A stretch of 36,465 nt of DNA from Deltaproteobacteria bacterium (GCA_007693585.1 REDH01000122.1:1-36465), one strand, 5' to 3'. Shown: positions 17,919-26,776, numbered from the stretch's first letter. The notes: generated by a model from the sequence alone, not told the origin. A program made the numbers and translations.

Positions 17919-19166
17919 ATGCGCACCGTTCTCTCCGGCATCGCCGCCCTCCTGGGCGGCGTTCTGCTGTTCCTGACGGCCAACGGGCTGCTCTCCACAC
18001 TGCTCGCGGTCCGGCTGAGCCTGGACGGGCTCGCCCCCGCAGCGACGGGGCTCGTCCTCGCGGCCTACTATGTGGGCTTCTTTCTGGGGGCACTGCGGGC
18101 CCAGCGCGTGCTCCGCGACGTCGGGCACATCCGGGCCTTCACGGCTTTCGCGGCCGCGATGACCGCCGCGACGCTCCTGCATGCGCTCATCCCCTCGGCG
18201 TGGGCGTGGGCGCTCCTGCGGCTGATCGCGGGCTTCGCCATGGCGGCGCTCTTTCTCATCACCGAGAGCTGGCTCAACGAGCGGGCCGACACCGAGAACC
18301 GCGGAACGGTGCTTTCGCTGTACATGGTGACAGCGCAGCTCGGCCTGGGCGGGGGGCAGCTCCTGCTCGGCGCGGCGTCGCCGATGGAGGACACGCTCTT
18401 CCAGATCGTGGCCGTGCTGTTCGCGCTGGCGCTGATCCCGGTCGCCCTCACCCGCTCGATGGCGCCCACGCCCCCGCCGGAGACGCACGTCCCGCTGCGC
18501 CGCCTGTATGCCATCTCTCCCATCGGGATGGTCGGCGCCGCCACCGCCGGGGTGGTCCAGGCGTCCTTCTTCGCCATGGGCCCCGTCCACGCGACGGGCA
18601 TCGGCCTTCCGTCGGGGCAGGTGGGCCTCTACATGGCCACGGTGGTGCTTGGTGGTGTCCTGCTGCAGTGGCCGCTGGGTGCGCTCTCCGATCGCATCGG
18701 CCGAGAGGGTGTGTACGCCGGCACGGTCGCTGCCCTGGCCTCGGTGTGTGTGGGCATGGTGTTTGCGCCGGAGTGGGGTCTGAGCGCGGTCGCAGGGGGG
18801 GCGCTCGCCTTCGGCGGGCTGCTCTTCATGCTCTACCCGCTCGCGGTCGCCCAGGCGAACGACTGGGCCACGGCCCACGAGCGGGTGGGGGTCGCGGGGG
18901 GACTGCTGATCGCGTACGGTGTGGGTGCGGTGGCGGGGCCGATGCTCGCGGGACTGGCCATCGAGTTGCTCGGTCCGGGGGGGCTGTTCCTCTTCTGTGC
19001 GGCGGCGCTGGTTCTGCTGCTGTTCTTCACCTTCGCGCAGCTCACGCGGCGGCCGCAGCTCCCGGCGGCGCTCCAGACGCCATTCGCGCCGGTGATGCGG
19101 ACGTCGACGGCGATGGTGGAGCTCGACCCGCGCATCGACGATCCACCGGCCGCCAGCTCGGACTGA
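17919..19166 (+). CDS. MFS transporter, YcaD-like
   Basis: The 415-residue product has twelve hydrophobic segments and the arrangement of the major facilitator superfamily, with YYVGFFLGAL early on and LSDRIGRE in the loop at the start of the second half. The pattern GFAMAALFLITESWLNE is typical of the YcaD-like branch, whose substrates are poorly defined. A hydrophilic tail of about 35 residues ends the protein. It starts 24 bp after secA, so it may be cotranscribed with it, though no functional link is known. The ATG at 17919 directly precedes the first membrane segment. Confidence 0.88.
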   Translation: MRTVLSGIAALLGGVLLFLTANGLLSTLLAVRLSLDGLAPAATGLVLAAYYVGFFLGALRAQRVLRDVGHIRAFTAFAAAMTAATLLHALIPSAWAWALLRLIAGFAMAALFLITESWLNERADTENRGTVLSLYMVTAQLGLGGGQLLLGAASPMEDTLFQIVAVLFALALIPVALTRSMAPTPPPETHVPLRRLYAISPIGMVGAATAGVVQASFFAMGPVHATGIGLPSGQVGLYMATVVLGGVLLQWPLGALSDRIGREGVYAGTVAALASVCVGMVFAPEWGLSAVAGGALAFGGLLFMLYPLAVAQANDWATAHERVGVAGGLLIAYGVGAVAGPMLAGLAIELLGPGGLFLFCAAALVLLLFFTFAQLTRRPQLPAALQTPFAPVMRTSTAMVELDPRIDDPPAASSD

Positions 19167-19263
19167 GAGCAGCTCTCCCGGGAGGGGTCACGCACTTCGG
19201 GTCGGGCGGGCAGTTGTCTTCGCATCCTCCCCGGACTGAGGGCAGCTATCCCCGGAGCGGTCA
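19160..19263. repeat. Pair of direct repeats between the convergent MFS and lipoprotein genes
   Basis: 19160-19190 and 19233-19263 match at 27 of 31 positions and start 73 bp apart. Copy 1 includes the TGA of the MFS gene and copy 2 ends on the stop of the small lipoprotein gene, so the pair spans the whole junction. CTCCCGGGAG in copy 1 is palindromic. The geometry resembles the pair at 9214-9323, although the sequence differs. Confidence 0.7.
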
Positions 19264-19695
19264 GGGGCGTCGGAAGACCATGAGCTGGCGTCCGTCGCGC
19301 ACGACCAGCGTCCGCGCGTCGGTGGACAGCCCCATGGGGATCTCGTCCACCTCGTCATCGAGGTGGGTGCGGATCTGCAGGTTGTACCCCTCGCGCTCCA
19401 CCAGCTCCCACGTCCCGGTGTGGGTGGTCTCCTGGCCTCTCACGGTCCGTTGCACGCGGGCGGACCCGTCGGGGCCGAAGTGCATGGCGAGGGTCATGTC
19501 GTTGACGATGCTGTTGGCGAAGGCGTGGACCTCCGGGGGAGCGTCGTCGGGGATCTGGGGCACGAGCTGCTGGAGGTCGAGGGTCCAGTCGCCGTGGAAG
19601 AGCGCGAGCACCTCGGCGGTGTCGTCGCTGCACGCGGCCGCGAGCATTCCGAGGGCGAGGAGCAGCGTAGCGAGGAGGGGGCGCGATGGGGCCAT
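19261..19695 (-). CDS. Small lipoprotein of unknown function
   Basis: The 144-residue product begins with a lipoprotein signal (LLLALGMLAAAC, Cys22, followed by Ser-Asp-Asp). The mature part, about 120 residues, reads like a small lipocalin-type beta barrel: FHGDWTLDLQQL, then MHFGPDGSARVQRTV, HTGTWELVEREGYNLQIRTH and a final TLVVRDGRQLMVFRR. This G-D-W...G-T-W order is common in lipid-anchored proteins of unknown role. The ATG at 19695 is chosen because it opens the signal peptide; an upstream ATG at 19764 would add 23 residues. A strong terminator upstream (19828-19855) suggests separate transcription from the DUF4397 lipoprotein gene. Confidence 0.75.
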   Translation of the reverse strand: MAPSRPLLATLLLALGMLAAACSDDTAEVLALFHGDWTLDLQQLVPQIPDDAPPEVHAFANSIVNDMTLAMHFGPDGSARVQRTVRGQETTHTGTWELVEREGYNLQIRTHLDDEVDEIPMGLSTDARTLVVRDGRQLMVFRRP

Positions 19696-19735
19696 GGCAC
19701 ACCTGTGGAGTGCGGGGAGGCGGGGAGCTTTCGGG

Positions 19736-19764
19736 AGCATTCCACCGCGCGGGGGCGTCGTCAA
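19736..19764 (-). promoter_or_regulatory. Candidate promoter of the small lipoprotein gene
   Basis: TTGACG and AATGCT are spaced by 17 bp, about 40 bp before the start codon. The -35 is good (5 of 6), the -10 poor. The terminator located upstream requires some promoter in this stretch. Confidence 0.3.
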
Positions 19765-19827
19765 CCGTGCGCGTCCTGGCGGTGCTGCGGTGGGTGTGGA
19801 GTCGATACGGGAGCGCGCAAGACGCGA

Positions 19828-19855
19828 GACGGCGCCCGGGTCAACGGGCGCCGTC
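19828..19855 (-). terminator. Hairpin terminator of the DUF4397 lipoprotein gene
   Basis: GACGGCGCCCG and its exact complement CGGGCGCCGTC form an 11-bp stem around a 6-nt loop, 35 bp after the stop at 19891. On the minus strand TCGCGTCTTG follows, a T-poor tail as is usual in GC-rich genomes. It is the strongest hairpin noticed in the window. Confidence 0.7.
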
Positions 19856-19890
19856 AGCAGCGGCCTGGGGACACGGGTTCCAGTGCCCGG

Positions 19891-21693
19891 TCAGTCGAGG
19901 ATCTCGATGGATTCGACCCTCCAGCCGTCAAGAGACGGAGTCTCGACCGCATTGACGGAGCCATCGGAGACCACGCCGACGGTGAACTGGTTGGAGGGTA
20001 CGTCGAAGGTCGCCACGCCGGTGCCGCACACCGCATCGCCGACCTGGTCATCGCCGACGAGATCGAAGACGATGAGGCGGTCCCAGCTGCAGGTGGCCTG
20101 GAACTCGATGCTGTGACGAATCGTGACCCGGACTGCGTTGGCACCGGGCACCTCGAACTCTCGCCAGCCGAGGTCTCCGCTGGAGTTGGTCTCGTTGTTG
20201 TCGTAGAGGACCCACTCGGAGGCGCCGGGGTAGGGGGCCTGCACGGTGGTGAAGTCGTCGGTGTCGAGCTCTCGGACACCGAACTCGACGATGGGTGGAA
20301 CCACGACGAAGACGCCGTCGCCGATGACTTCGAGGAGAAGGTTTGCTCCCGCGGCGCTGGGGTACGCGATGGCGCGCACGGTGGCGCCTGGGGCTGCGGG
20401 GATGCTGTAGAGGAGGTCGGCGTCGCCGTCGCCGTTGACGTCGAGGCCGACGGTGGCCGCGCCGGCGTCGATGACGATGAAGTCGCTGGCGGAGCCGAAT
20501 TCGACGCCTTCGAAGAGGAGGGTGTCGTCTTCCTCGCCGATGGCGAAGATGTTGACGGCGCCGACGTCCGGGGCGGCGTGCACGGCACCGATGGCGGTGC
20601 TGTCGCCGTCGACGTCGAGCGTGGGGTTGTCGAGGGACAGGACGGCTACGCCGTCGGCGGTGTCATGGGCGAGCAGGGTGATGTTGGCGCCGAGCACGAA
20701 TTCGAAGCCCTCGATGGTGAGGGCGGCGTCTTCTTCGCCGGCGGGGAAGATGCGGATGTCGACGAGTCCGCTGTCGGGGGTGATGGGTCCGACGCCGTTG
20801 CCGAGGCCGAGTCCGGTGATGGTGGTGCCGTCCTCGGGGTCCCCGCCGGCCTCGACGACGTTGATGTCGACGGAGGCGGGGGCGTTGGTGCTCGCGTGGA
20901 GGATGGTGACGGTGGTGATGGCCGCCTCGACTTCGGGGAGGGTGAAGTTGGTGGTGGCGATGGAGCAGCCGTCGGTGGCGATGAGGGCGACCATGGCGCT
21001 GGCGGTGCCCGCGGGGCCGGCGGTGACGGTGAAGGAGCCGTCGGCGCTGGCGGTGAAGGCGTGCGGTGCGGCGGTCACGAAGGAGAGCTGCAGGTCGAGG
21101 TCGGTGTCGATCTGGAGGCTGGCGGCCTCGCTCGTGCGTTCGTCGAACAGCCGCTCGGGGAGGTTGTCGATGGCATCGATCGCGAGTGCGGGCACGTCGG
21201 CGCAGGCGGCATCCGCGCCGTCTTCGCCATCGGCGCCGGTGGCGCCGTCCGAACCGTCGGCGCCGGTGGCGCCGGGCTCGCCGTCGGCACCATTGCAGAC
21301 GGTCTCGGTGCCGAGGATCTCGTCGCCTTCGAGCTCGCCGTCGCCGTCGAGGTCGACGCCGTAGGTGAAGACGAAGCCGCCGCTCGGGCACAGTTCACCG
21401 GGCTCGATCGGGGTGGTCTCGACGAGGCCGGGGGCACCGGCGGGGCCGGGATCGCCGTCATTGCCGTCGTTGCCGTCGTTGCCGGTGGGACCTGCGGGGC
21501 CCTGCGGGCCGGCGGGGCCGGCGGGACCATCGGAGCCGGCGGGTCCGGCGGGGCCGGCGGGGCCGGCGGGGCCTTCCGGTCCGGTTTCGCCGGGTGCGCC
21601 GTCGCTGCCGTCGCTGCCGCTGCAGCCAGCGGCGCCGAGGAGGAGGGCGCTGGAGAGAACGATCCAGCGGATGAGGGTGGGGGATCGACGCAT
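19891..21693 (-). CDS. Collagen-like lipoprotein with DUF4397 domains
   Basis: The 600-residue product has a lipoprotein signal (LLLGAAGC, Cys24) followed at once by about 21 collagen-type G-X-Y triplets (residues 26-88). A short Cys-bounded domain follows (C-P-S-G-G...[14 protein letters not shown]...V-C-N-G), seen in many deltaproteobacterial collagen-like proteins, and then nine more triplets. The middle holds two DUF4397 units ([20 protein letters not shown] and [19 protein letters not shown]), beta-sandwich domains of exported proteins. The last 140 residues ([30 protein letters not shown]) look CUB-like. A fibrous stalk with binding domains at the cell surface is a fair inference. GGAG 8 bp before the ATG at 21693 supports the start; the frame is open to 22035. 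Confidence 0.85.
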   Translation of the reverse strand: MRRSPTLIRWIVLSSALLLGAAGCSGSDGSDGAPGETGPEGPAGPAGPAGPAGSDGPAGPAGPQGPAGPTGNDGNDGNDGDPGPAGAPGLVETTPIEPGELCPSGGFVFTYGVDLDGDGELEGDEILGTETVCNGADGEPGATGADGSDGATGADGEDGADAACADVPALAIDAIDNLPERLFDERTSEAASLQIDTDLDLQLSFVTAAPHAFTASADGSFTVTAGPAGTASAMVALIATDGCSIATTNFTLPEVEAAITTVTILHASTNAPASVDINVVEAGGDPEDGTTITGLGLGNGVGPITPDSGLVDIRIFPAGEEDAALTIEGFEFVLGANITLLAHDTADGVAVLSLDNPTLDVDGDSTAIGAVHAAPDVGAVNIFAIGEEDDTLLFEGVEFGSASDFIVIDAGAATVGLDVNGDGDADLLYSIPAAPGATVRAIAYPSAAGANLLLEVIGDGVFVVVPPIVEFGVRELDTDDFTTVQAPYPGASEWVLYDNNETNSSGDLGWREFEVPGANAVRVTIRHSIEFQATCSWDRLIVFDLVGDDQVGDAVCGTGVATFDVPSNQFTVGVVSDGSVNAVETPSLDGWRVESIEILD

Positions 21694-21804
21694 GCGATGA
21701 CTCCGGAATGGGGTTGGGGAACGTGAAATGGCTTGAGAGGGTCGGGTGTCCCCGCGTCGCCGTGGACATGCACGCCGACCGGGGACGGAAGGGGTCCGGT
21801 CTCT

Positions 21805-21816
21805 CTCTGGCCAGAG
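21805..21816. promoter_or_regulatory. 12-bp palindrome at the transcript start of the DUF4397 lipoprotein gene
   Basis: CTCTGGCCAGAG is perfectly palindromic and abuts the candidate -10 hexamer on its downstream side, a typical repressor position. Confidence 0.4.
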
Positions 21817-21844
21817 CGTGTAAGCGCGCCTGAGGAAGGTGCAA
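21817..21844 (-). promoter_or_regulatory. Candidate promoter of the DUF4397 lipoprotein gene
   Basis: On the minus strand TTGCAC and TACACG are spaced by 16 bp, about 125 bp before the start codon. The -35 equals those proposed for secA and the kinase gene at 32671; the -10 is weak. Confidence 0.35.
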
Positions 21845-21904
21845 CCCGGTGGTTTCGCGTCCCGTGACGATTCTGCGACACCGGGGGTGCTGGCGCCGGG
21901 GTTC

Positions 21905-22549
21905 TCAGGTGCTGGCGGGTCGCCAGGGCTTGAGGGGCTTGGGGAGGAAGCGGACGGCGCCGGCGTGCTGGTAGCGGGAGGCGCCGTCGTAGGCGGCGTG
22001 GGTGGGGGTGGCGTAGTGGAAGACGACCTGTGCAATGGGGGTGCCGACGGCGACGGCGACGGCGCCGCAGTCGACGACGCGGACTTCGAGGGCCCAGCGG
22101 CTGACGTAGCCGACGTCGCCGAGACCGGCGCACAGGGCGACGGTGAGGCCCTGGCGACCGACGGTGGACCGGGCCTTCATCTCGGGGACGATGGCCTGGC
22201 CGTCTTCGGCGCCGCCTTCGAGGGCGCGTGCGCCGATGGCCTCGAGGGTGGTGGCGAGGTAGAAGCCGCCGCTGTCGAGGATGAAGCAGGGGTCGTCGTC
22301 GTGGAGGGTGGGTGCCACGAACGAGGGGTGACGTTCGCGGATGCGTCCTGCGGGGACGGTCTCGACCTTCTCCCACTGTTCGGGGCGGTCGCTGTAGAGG
22401 TCACGGAAGCCGTCGTTTCGGAGGCGGAAGAGGTCGGCTCCGAGTCGGACATCGACGGAGTTGATGCCGACGAGGCCTTCCTCGAAGGGTTCGATGACGA
22501 TGTGACCATCCTCGCGCTTGCGGAGGATGTCTTCGCGGCAGAGGATCAT
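21905..22549 (-). CDS. dcd: dCTP deaminase family protein
   Basis: Enzymes of this family deaminate dCTP to dUTP, some also hydrolysing it to dUMP, as a source of thymidylate precursors. The 214-residue chain keeps the family order: NSVDVRLG (residues 30-37), FYLATTLE, ARSTVGRQG (126-134, nucleotide-binding Arg/Ser), RWALEV with Glu155 at the place of the catalytic Glu, G-T-P-I-A-Q, and a C-terminal R-Y-Q. The segment before the Glu reads AGLGDVGYVS instead of the usual DPGWSG, so activity on dCTP is likely but a related substrate cannot be excluded. AGGAA 6 bp before the ATG supports the start. It is the next gene after the sensor of the potassium cluster, with a 124-bp gap, and may be transcribed separately. 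Confidence 0.85.
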   Translation of the reverse strand: MILCREDILRKREDGHIVIEPFEEGLVGINSVDVRLGADLFRLRNDGFRDLYSDRPEQWEKVETVPAGRIRERHPSFVAPTLHDDDPCFILDSGGFYLATTLEAIGARALEGGAEDGQAIVPEMKARSTVGRQGLTVALCAGLGDVGYVSRWALEVRVVDCGAVAVAVGTPIAQVVFHYATPTHAAYDGASRYQHAGAVRFLPKPLKPWRPAST

Positions 22550-22673
22550 GGCGTGTTCCTGCTCGGGCTGGGGCCTGGAGGGGCCGTGGGGTCGGGCCTC
22601 GGGCGGGAGCCGTGGGCCACGCTGGTTCGCTTCGGCTGATTACCGGGCGGGCGCGCGGCGGGCAAGGGTGGAC

Positions 22674-23798
22674 TCAGGTGGGGGAGTCATCGTCACGGTT
22701 GAGGAGGTCGCTGGCGGTGGCGGAGGTCGGTCTTCGTCTGGGGATGCTCTCGACGAGCCATCCGACGGGTCGGGAGGGGGGGGCGATGAGGAGGGTGACG
22801 CGGAGGTCGGGTCGTCCGGATGCGGCGAAGGTGCGTTCGATGGGGTCGACGTGGTCCATGTCCATGACTTCGCGGCGGCCCTGTTCGCGGATCCAGGTGG
22901 CGACGTCGGAGAGGCGGTTGAGCATGCGGTCGGGGCAGGACTCGGCGATGAGTTCGCCGTCGAGGCCGAGGAGTGCGGAGCCGATGGCGCGGGAGTCGAC
23001 GAGGGCGAGGAGGATCTGTCGTTGCTGGTTGAGCTGTCCGCGGACGCGTTGTTCGAGTTCCTGTTGTCGGTCGAGGGCGAGGTTGAGCTGTCGGGCGAGG
23101 AGTCCGAGTTCGTCGTTTCGGTCTGCGGGCATGCGTCGGCCGGTTTCGCCGGAGGCGATGGCGGAGGCGGCGTCACGGGCTTCGGCGAGTCGCTGGAGGA
23201 ACTCGACCTGGAGGGCGCGGGAGAGGAAGCCCATGGAGAGGAGGGCGAGGACGACGATGAGGCCGAGGGCGATGGAGGAGCGCTGGGCGGCGACGCGGGT
23301 CTCGTCGTCGGCCTGGAGCATGGCGAGGTGGTGTGCGTCGAGGAGGGTGTGGAGGAGGTCTCGGGTTTCGCGCAGGGGCGCGGAGAGCTGCTCCTCGTAG
23401 GTGGCGAGGGGGATGGGGCCGGCGTTGTCGAGGACGCGTTCTCGGGTGGTGCGCAGCGTGGTCCATCGATCGACGAGTCTGGCGATCAGTTCGGTCTCTT
23501 CGTCGATGCGGGTGAGTTCGGCGGCCTGGTGGAGGAGATCCTGGACGGCGAGGTCGGATCGCCGGAGTTCGTCGTGGACGTCGGTGCCGGCGAGGAGGGC
23601 GGTGAGGGTGGCGGAGTCCTGCCGCTCGATCTCTTCGAGCATGCGCATGGTGATGGTGACGGCGCTGACGTTCTCGCCGAGGATGCTGTCGAGTCCGGCG
23701 CTGATGCGCTGGAAGGCGACGTTGGCGGTGACGGCGGTGAGCAGGAGGAGGAGGACGAGGTAGGCGTAGCCGAGGAGGACGCGGGTCTGGAGGTTCAT
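22674..23798 (-). CDS. Membrane sensor with four-helix-bundle and HAMP domains, without kinase domain
   Basis: The 374-residue product has two membrane segments (residues 8-28 and about 170-190) that enclose a helical periplasmic domain of about 140 residues of the 4HB type. The second segment continues into a HAMP domain (LQRLAEARDAASAIASGETG...RNDELGLLARQLNLALDRQQ) and a coiled coil. The last 110 residues (SALLGLDGELIAESC, VTLLIAPPSRPVGWLVES) resemble a small PAS or roadblock-like fold. No histidine kinase, methyl-accepting or cyclase motif follows. The start lies only 3 bp after the ktrA stop, so it is probably cotranslated with the potassium channel genes and may sense membrane or ionic conditions for them. 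This link is inferred from position. Confidence 0.8.
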   Translation of the reverse strand: MNLQTRVLLGYAYLVLLLLLTAVTANVAFQRISAGLDSILGENVSAVTITMRMLEEIERQDSATLTALLAGTDVHDELRRSDLAVQDLLHQAAELTRIDEETELIARLVDRWTTLRTTRERVLDNAGPIPLATYEEQLSAPLRETRDLLHTLLDAHHLAMLQADDETRVAAQRSSIALGLIVVLALLSMGFLSRALQVEFLQRLAEARDAASAIASGETGRRMPADRNDELGLLARQLNLALDRQQELEQRVRGQLNQQRQILLALVDSRAIGSALLGLDGELIAESCPDRMLNRLSDVATWIREQGRREVMDMDHVDPIERTFAASGRPDLRVTLLIAPPSRPVGWLVESIPRRRPTSATASDLLNRDDDSPT

Positions 23799-23801
23799 GG
23801 T

Positions 23802-24458
23802 TCAGGCCCGTGCGGCGAGTCGTCGGATGGCGTCGTGGTTGCCGATGACGAGGAGGATGTCTCCGGAGCGGAGCTTCTCGGTGGCCCTGGGGTTGGAGAC
23901 GACGTCGTCGACGCGTCGGATGGCGACGACGGAGACATGGTAGCGGTTGCGGATGTCGAGTGACATGAGGGATTCGCCGACGAACGCTTCGGGGGTCTCG
24001 ACCTCGGCGAGTTCTGCGTTGTGGCCGAGGGCGAGGCGGTCGATCAGGGAGGGCTGGGCGAGTTTCATGGCGACGCGAGCGCCCATTTCGTCTTCGGGGT
24101 TGATGATCTCGTGTGCGCCGACGGCGGTGAGGACGCGGCCGTGGAGCTCGGAGACGGCGCGGGCGACGATGCGCGGGGTGCCGCGTTGTCGGAGCAGTGC
24201 GGTGGTGAGGATGGAGGCTTCTCGGCTTTCGGCGCCGATGGCGACGATGACGGTGCCGATGCGGCCGAGCCGCAGCTCGTCGAGGACGTTCTCCTGGGTG
24301 GTGTCCGCGGTCATGGCGGCGTCGACTTCGTCGGCGAGGCGCTCGACGCGGTCTTCGGAGACGTCGATGGCGAGGACGCTCTGTCCCTGTCGGGCGAGAT
24401 TGAGGGCGAGGGAGGTGCCGAAGCGTCCGAGCCCGATGACGGCGAATTCTCCGTGCAT
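23802..24458 (-). CDS. ktrA: Ktr potassium uptake regulatory subunit (RCK protein)
   Basis: This cytoplasmic gating subunit binds nucleotides and controls the K+ channel subunit KtrB. It has one RCK_N Rossmann domain (GLGRFG at residues 9-14, acidic residue in AIDVSED after the second strand) and one RCK_C domain from about residue 135 (VETPEAFVGESLMSLDIRNR...LRSGDILLVIGNHDAI). The length of 218 residues fits KtrA; TrkA has two such units. It begins 28 bp after the ktrB stop, with an AGGA in between, so the two are one operon. Confidence 0.93.
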   Translation of the reverse strand: MHGEFAVIGLGRFGTSLALNLARQGQSVLAIDVSEDRVERLADEVDAAMTADTTQENVLDELRLGRIGTVIVAIGAESREASILTTALLRQRGTPRIVARAVSELHGRVLTAVGAHEIINPEDEMGARVAMKLAQPSLIDRLALGHNAELAEVETPEAFVGESLMSLDIRNRYHVSVVAIRRVDDVVSNPRATEKLRSGDILLVIGNHDAIRRLAARA

Positions 24459-24486
24459 GGGGAGGGTCCTGTGGGGTTGGGGTGGT

Positions 24487-26565
24487 TCAGCCGACCATGA
24501 TGTCGGTCTCCGGGTAGCGGATGTGCCGCTCGACGGTCTTGAGGAGGAAGAGCGCGATGGTGAGGGGTCCGGTCCGTCCGATGAACATGATGGAGGAGAC
24601 GAGGAGCTTTCCGCCTTCGGAGAGGTGTTCGGTGGCGCCGAGGGAGAGTCCGACGGTGCCTGTGGCGCTCATGGCTTCGAAGGCGAGGACTTCGAAGGGG
24701 AGGTCCATGGTGACGAGGAAGGTGAGGAAGGTGAGGAGGAAGATTCCGGCGAAGATGACGGCGATGGCGGCGGCGCGGTAGACGGCGGACTGGGCGATGC
24801 GGCGACCGCCGAGGACGACGCGCGGTTCCCCTCGTCCGATGGCGGGGATGGCGGCGAGCAGGAGGATGAGGGTGGTGGTCTTGATGCCGCCTGCGGTGCT
24901 TCCCGGGGAGCCTCCGATGTACATGTAGACGATCGAGAGGAGGACGGTGGCGGGTTCGATGGTGTCGAGGTCGACGGAGTTGAAGCCTGCGGTGCGGAGG
25001 CTGACGCCCATGAACATGGCGTTGGTGAGGCGATCGAGGGTGGGGAGTCCGGCGAGGGTCGCGTTCCATTCGAGGGCGGCGTACCAGGCGATGGCGGAGA
25101 GGGCGAGGAGGGCGGTGGTGGCGAGGACGATTCGTCCGTGGAGCGAGAGGTTGGCGCGTCCGCCGCGGACCCGTTTCTGGAGGTAGAGCCACAGCGCGGA
25201 GAGCACGAGGAATCCGGTGCCGCCGAGGAGGATGAGGATGCTGAGGACGGTGAGCGCGAGGGGGTCGTCGCGGAAGAGTTCGACGGAGTCGGACTGGAGG
25301 GCGAAGCCGGCGTTGCAGAAGGCGCTGATGCTGTGGAAGACGGCCTTCCACAGGGCGTCGGGGAGGGCTTCTCCCTGGAGGTGGAAGGCGCGGGTGAGGA
25401 CGGCGGCGCCCGCGCCCTCGATGGCGAGGGAGGCGAGGACGACGAAGCGGGTGAGGCGGTAGGCGCCGGCGGGTCCGCGCAGGTCCATGAGCTCGGTCAT
25501 TCCGGCTTCGCCGCGCAGCCCGAGTCGCCCTCCGACGAGGAGGGTGGCGAAGGTACCGAGCACCATGATGCCGAGTCCTCCGGCCTGGATGAGCAGGAGG
25601 ATGACGACGTGGCCGAAGGTGGAGAAGTCGGTGGGGGTGTCGAGGACGATGAGCCCGGTGACGCAGGCGGCGCTGGTGGCGGTGAAGAGGGCGTCGATGG
25701 GGGCGACGGGGGCCCCGGAGGCGGAGGCGGCGGGGAAGGAGAGCAGGAGGGTGCCGAGGAGGATGAGGCTGGCGAAGGTGGAGAGGACGAGGAGGCCGGG
25801 TCGGGTGAGGAAGTGGCTGACGAGTTCGCGGACGAGCGGCCCCTTTCCGACGAGGAGGACGAGGAGGATGCTCTGGTAGAGGGCGAGGACGGCGAGGGTG
25901 AGCTGGGGGTTGAAGGGGAACCATCCGATGGCGAGCAGGGGGAGTGCGAGGAGGGTGACGCGTCGGCGGCCGTCCACCCAGTAGAGCCGCCACATGGGCG
26001 TGGTGGAGAGGAGCGCGAGCAGGTTGAGGGCGAGGCATCCGATCTGGGCGACGAGGTTGTCGGGTGCGGCGAAGCCGGTGATGGCGATGGTGGCGATGAC
26101 GGTGACGCCGGTGAGGTGTCGGGCGATCTGGCCGTCGTGGGCGAACCAGTGAGCGATGCGTTCCTCGAAGGGGTCGTCGGCGGCGGGTACGGGGCTGGCG
26201 CGGGACGCTCTGGGTGGGGGGAAGAAGGCTCGCGCGAGGAGCATCAGGCACCAGAGGACGACGATGCCGGAGACGAGCGGATCGTGGGCGAGGGCGGGGA
26301 GGAACGCACCGATGTGGAGGGCGAGCACAACGGGGGTGGCTCGGCGCACGAGTGCGGGCCGGGGTCGGCGCAGCGCGGCGAGGGCGAGTCCCGTGGTGAC
26401 GGCGAGGGTGCCGTAGATCTCGCCGAAGCGGGTGGTGTCGTCGGCGAGGCCGAAGTACCCTCCCGGCATGTCGACGAGGAGCTGGGCAAGGGCGGCGATG
26501 AAGCCGATGCCGAGCAGGCGCGCGGCGTCGAGGCGCGCCTGCAGGCTGTGGTCCGGGGAGGGCAT
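24487..26565 (-). CDS. ktrB: Ktr/Trk potassium transporter subunit with extended N-terminus
   Basis: The last 450 residues form a TrkH/KtrB channel: four pore loops are visible (SAACVTGL, SAFCNAGF, SLRTAGFN and SATGTVGL), as well as the intramembrane loop GGSPGSTAGGIKT that gates the pore. In front lie about 240 residues that KtrB lacks: two groups of hydrophobic segments separated by a polar linker (DDPFEERIAHWFAHDGQIAR). With them the protein has 692 residues instead of about 450. Extended TrkH proteins are known from other phyla, but the role of the extra membrane part is not clear to me. Its gene leads the ktrB-ktrA-sensor cluster and is divergent from prkA across a 211-bp gap. K+ uptake is secure; Na+ dependence cannot be judged. 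Confidence 0.92.
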   Translation of the reverse strand: MPSPDHSLQARLDAARLLGIGFIAALAQLLVDMPGGYFGLADDTTRFGEIYGTLAVTTGLALAALRRPRPALVRRATPVVLALHIGAFLPALAHDPLVSGIVVLWCLMLLARAFFPPPRASRASPVPAADDPFEERIAHWFAHDGQIARHLTGVTVIATIAITGFAAPDNLVAQIGCLALNLLALLSTTPMWRLYWVDGRRRVTLLALPLLAIGWFPFNPQLTLAVLALYQSILLVLLVGKGPLVRELVSHFLTRPGLLVLSTFASLILLGTLLLSFPAASASGAPVAPIDALFTATSAACVTGLIVLDTPTDFSTFGHVVILLLIQAGGLGIMVLGTFATLLVGGRLGLRGEAGMTELMDLRGPAGAYRLTRFVVLASLAIEGAGAAVLTRAFHLQGEALPDALWKAVFHSISAFCNAGFALQSDSVELFRDDPLALTVLSILILLGGTGFLVLSALWLYLQKRVRGGRANLSLHGRIVLATTALLALSAIAWYAALEWNATLAGLPTLDRLTNAMFMGVSLRTAGFNSVDLDTIEPATVLLSIVYMYIGGSPGSTAGGIKTTTLILLLAAIPAIGRGEPRVVLGGRRIAQSAVYRAAAIAVIFAGIFLLTFLTFLVTMDLPFEVLAFEAMSATGTVGLSLGATEHLSEGGKLLVSSIMFIGRTGPLTIALFLLKTVERHIRYPETDIMVG

Positions 26566-26762
26566 GGGGCGGCTGGGCGGCGGCGTACTTCGGGGAGAAT
26601 CCCGGGGTCATCCCTTGCGCGACGGGCTTTGCGTGGCAAGAAAATCCGGGAAGGGAAGGGCAGCCCGTGCCGGGGACCGGGAATGAAAGCCGGCCGGTGG
26701 GCGTCCTTCTTCCTGAAGCCCGGCCGGGTGATCGGCCGTGGCCGCCCTCAGCCGAACCGACG

Positions 26763-26769
26763 AAGGGAG
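26763..26769 (+). promoter_or_regulatory. Ribosome binding site of prkA
   Basis: AAGGGAG lies 7 bp before the ATG at 26777 and excludes the in-frame ATG at 26738 as the main start. Confidence 0.65.
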
Positions 26770-26776
26770 ATCGCGC

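Noticed and set aside
26621-26660. Sigma-54 promoter for prkA (TGGCA at 26634)
   Set aside because: The -24-like half is present but the TTGC half at the required distance is missing.
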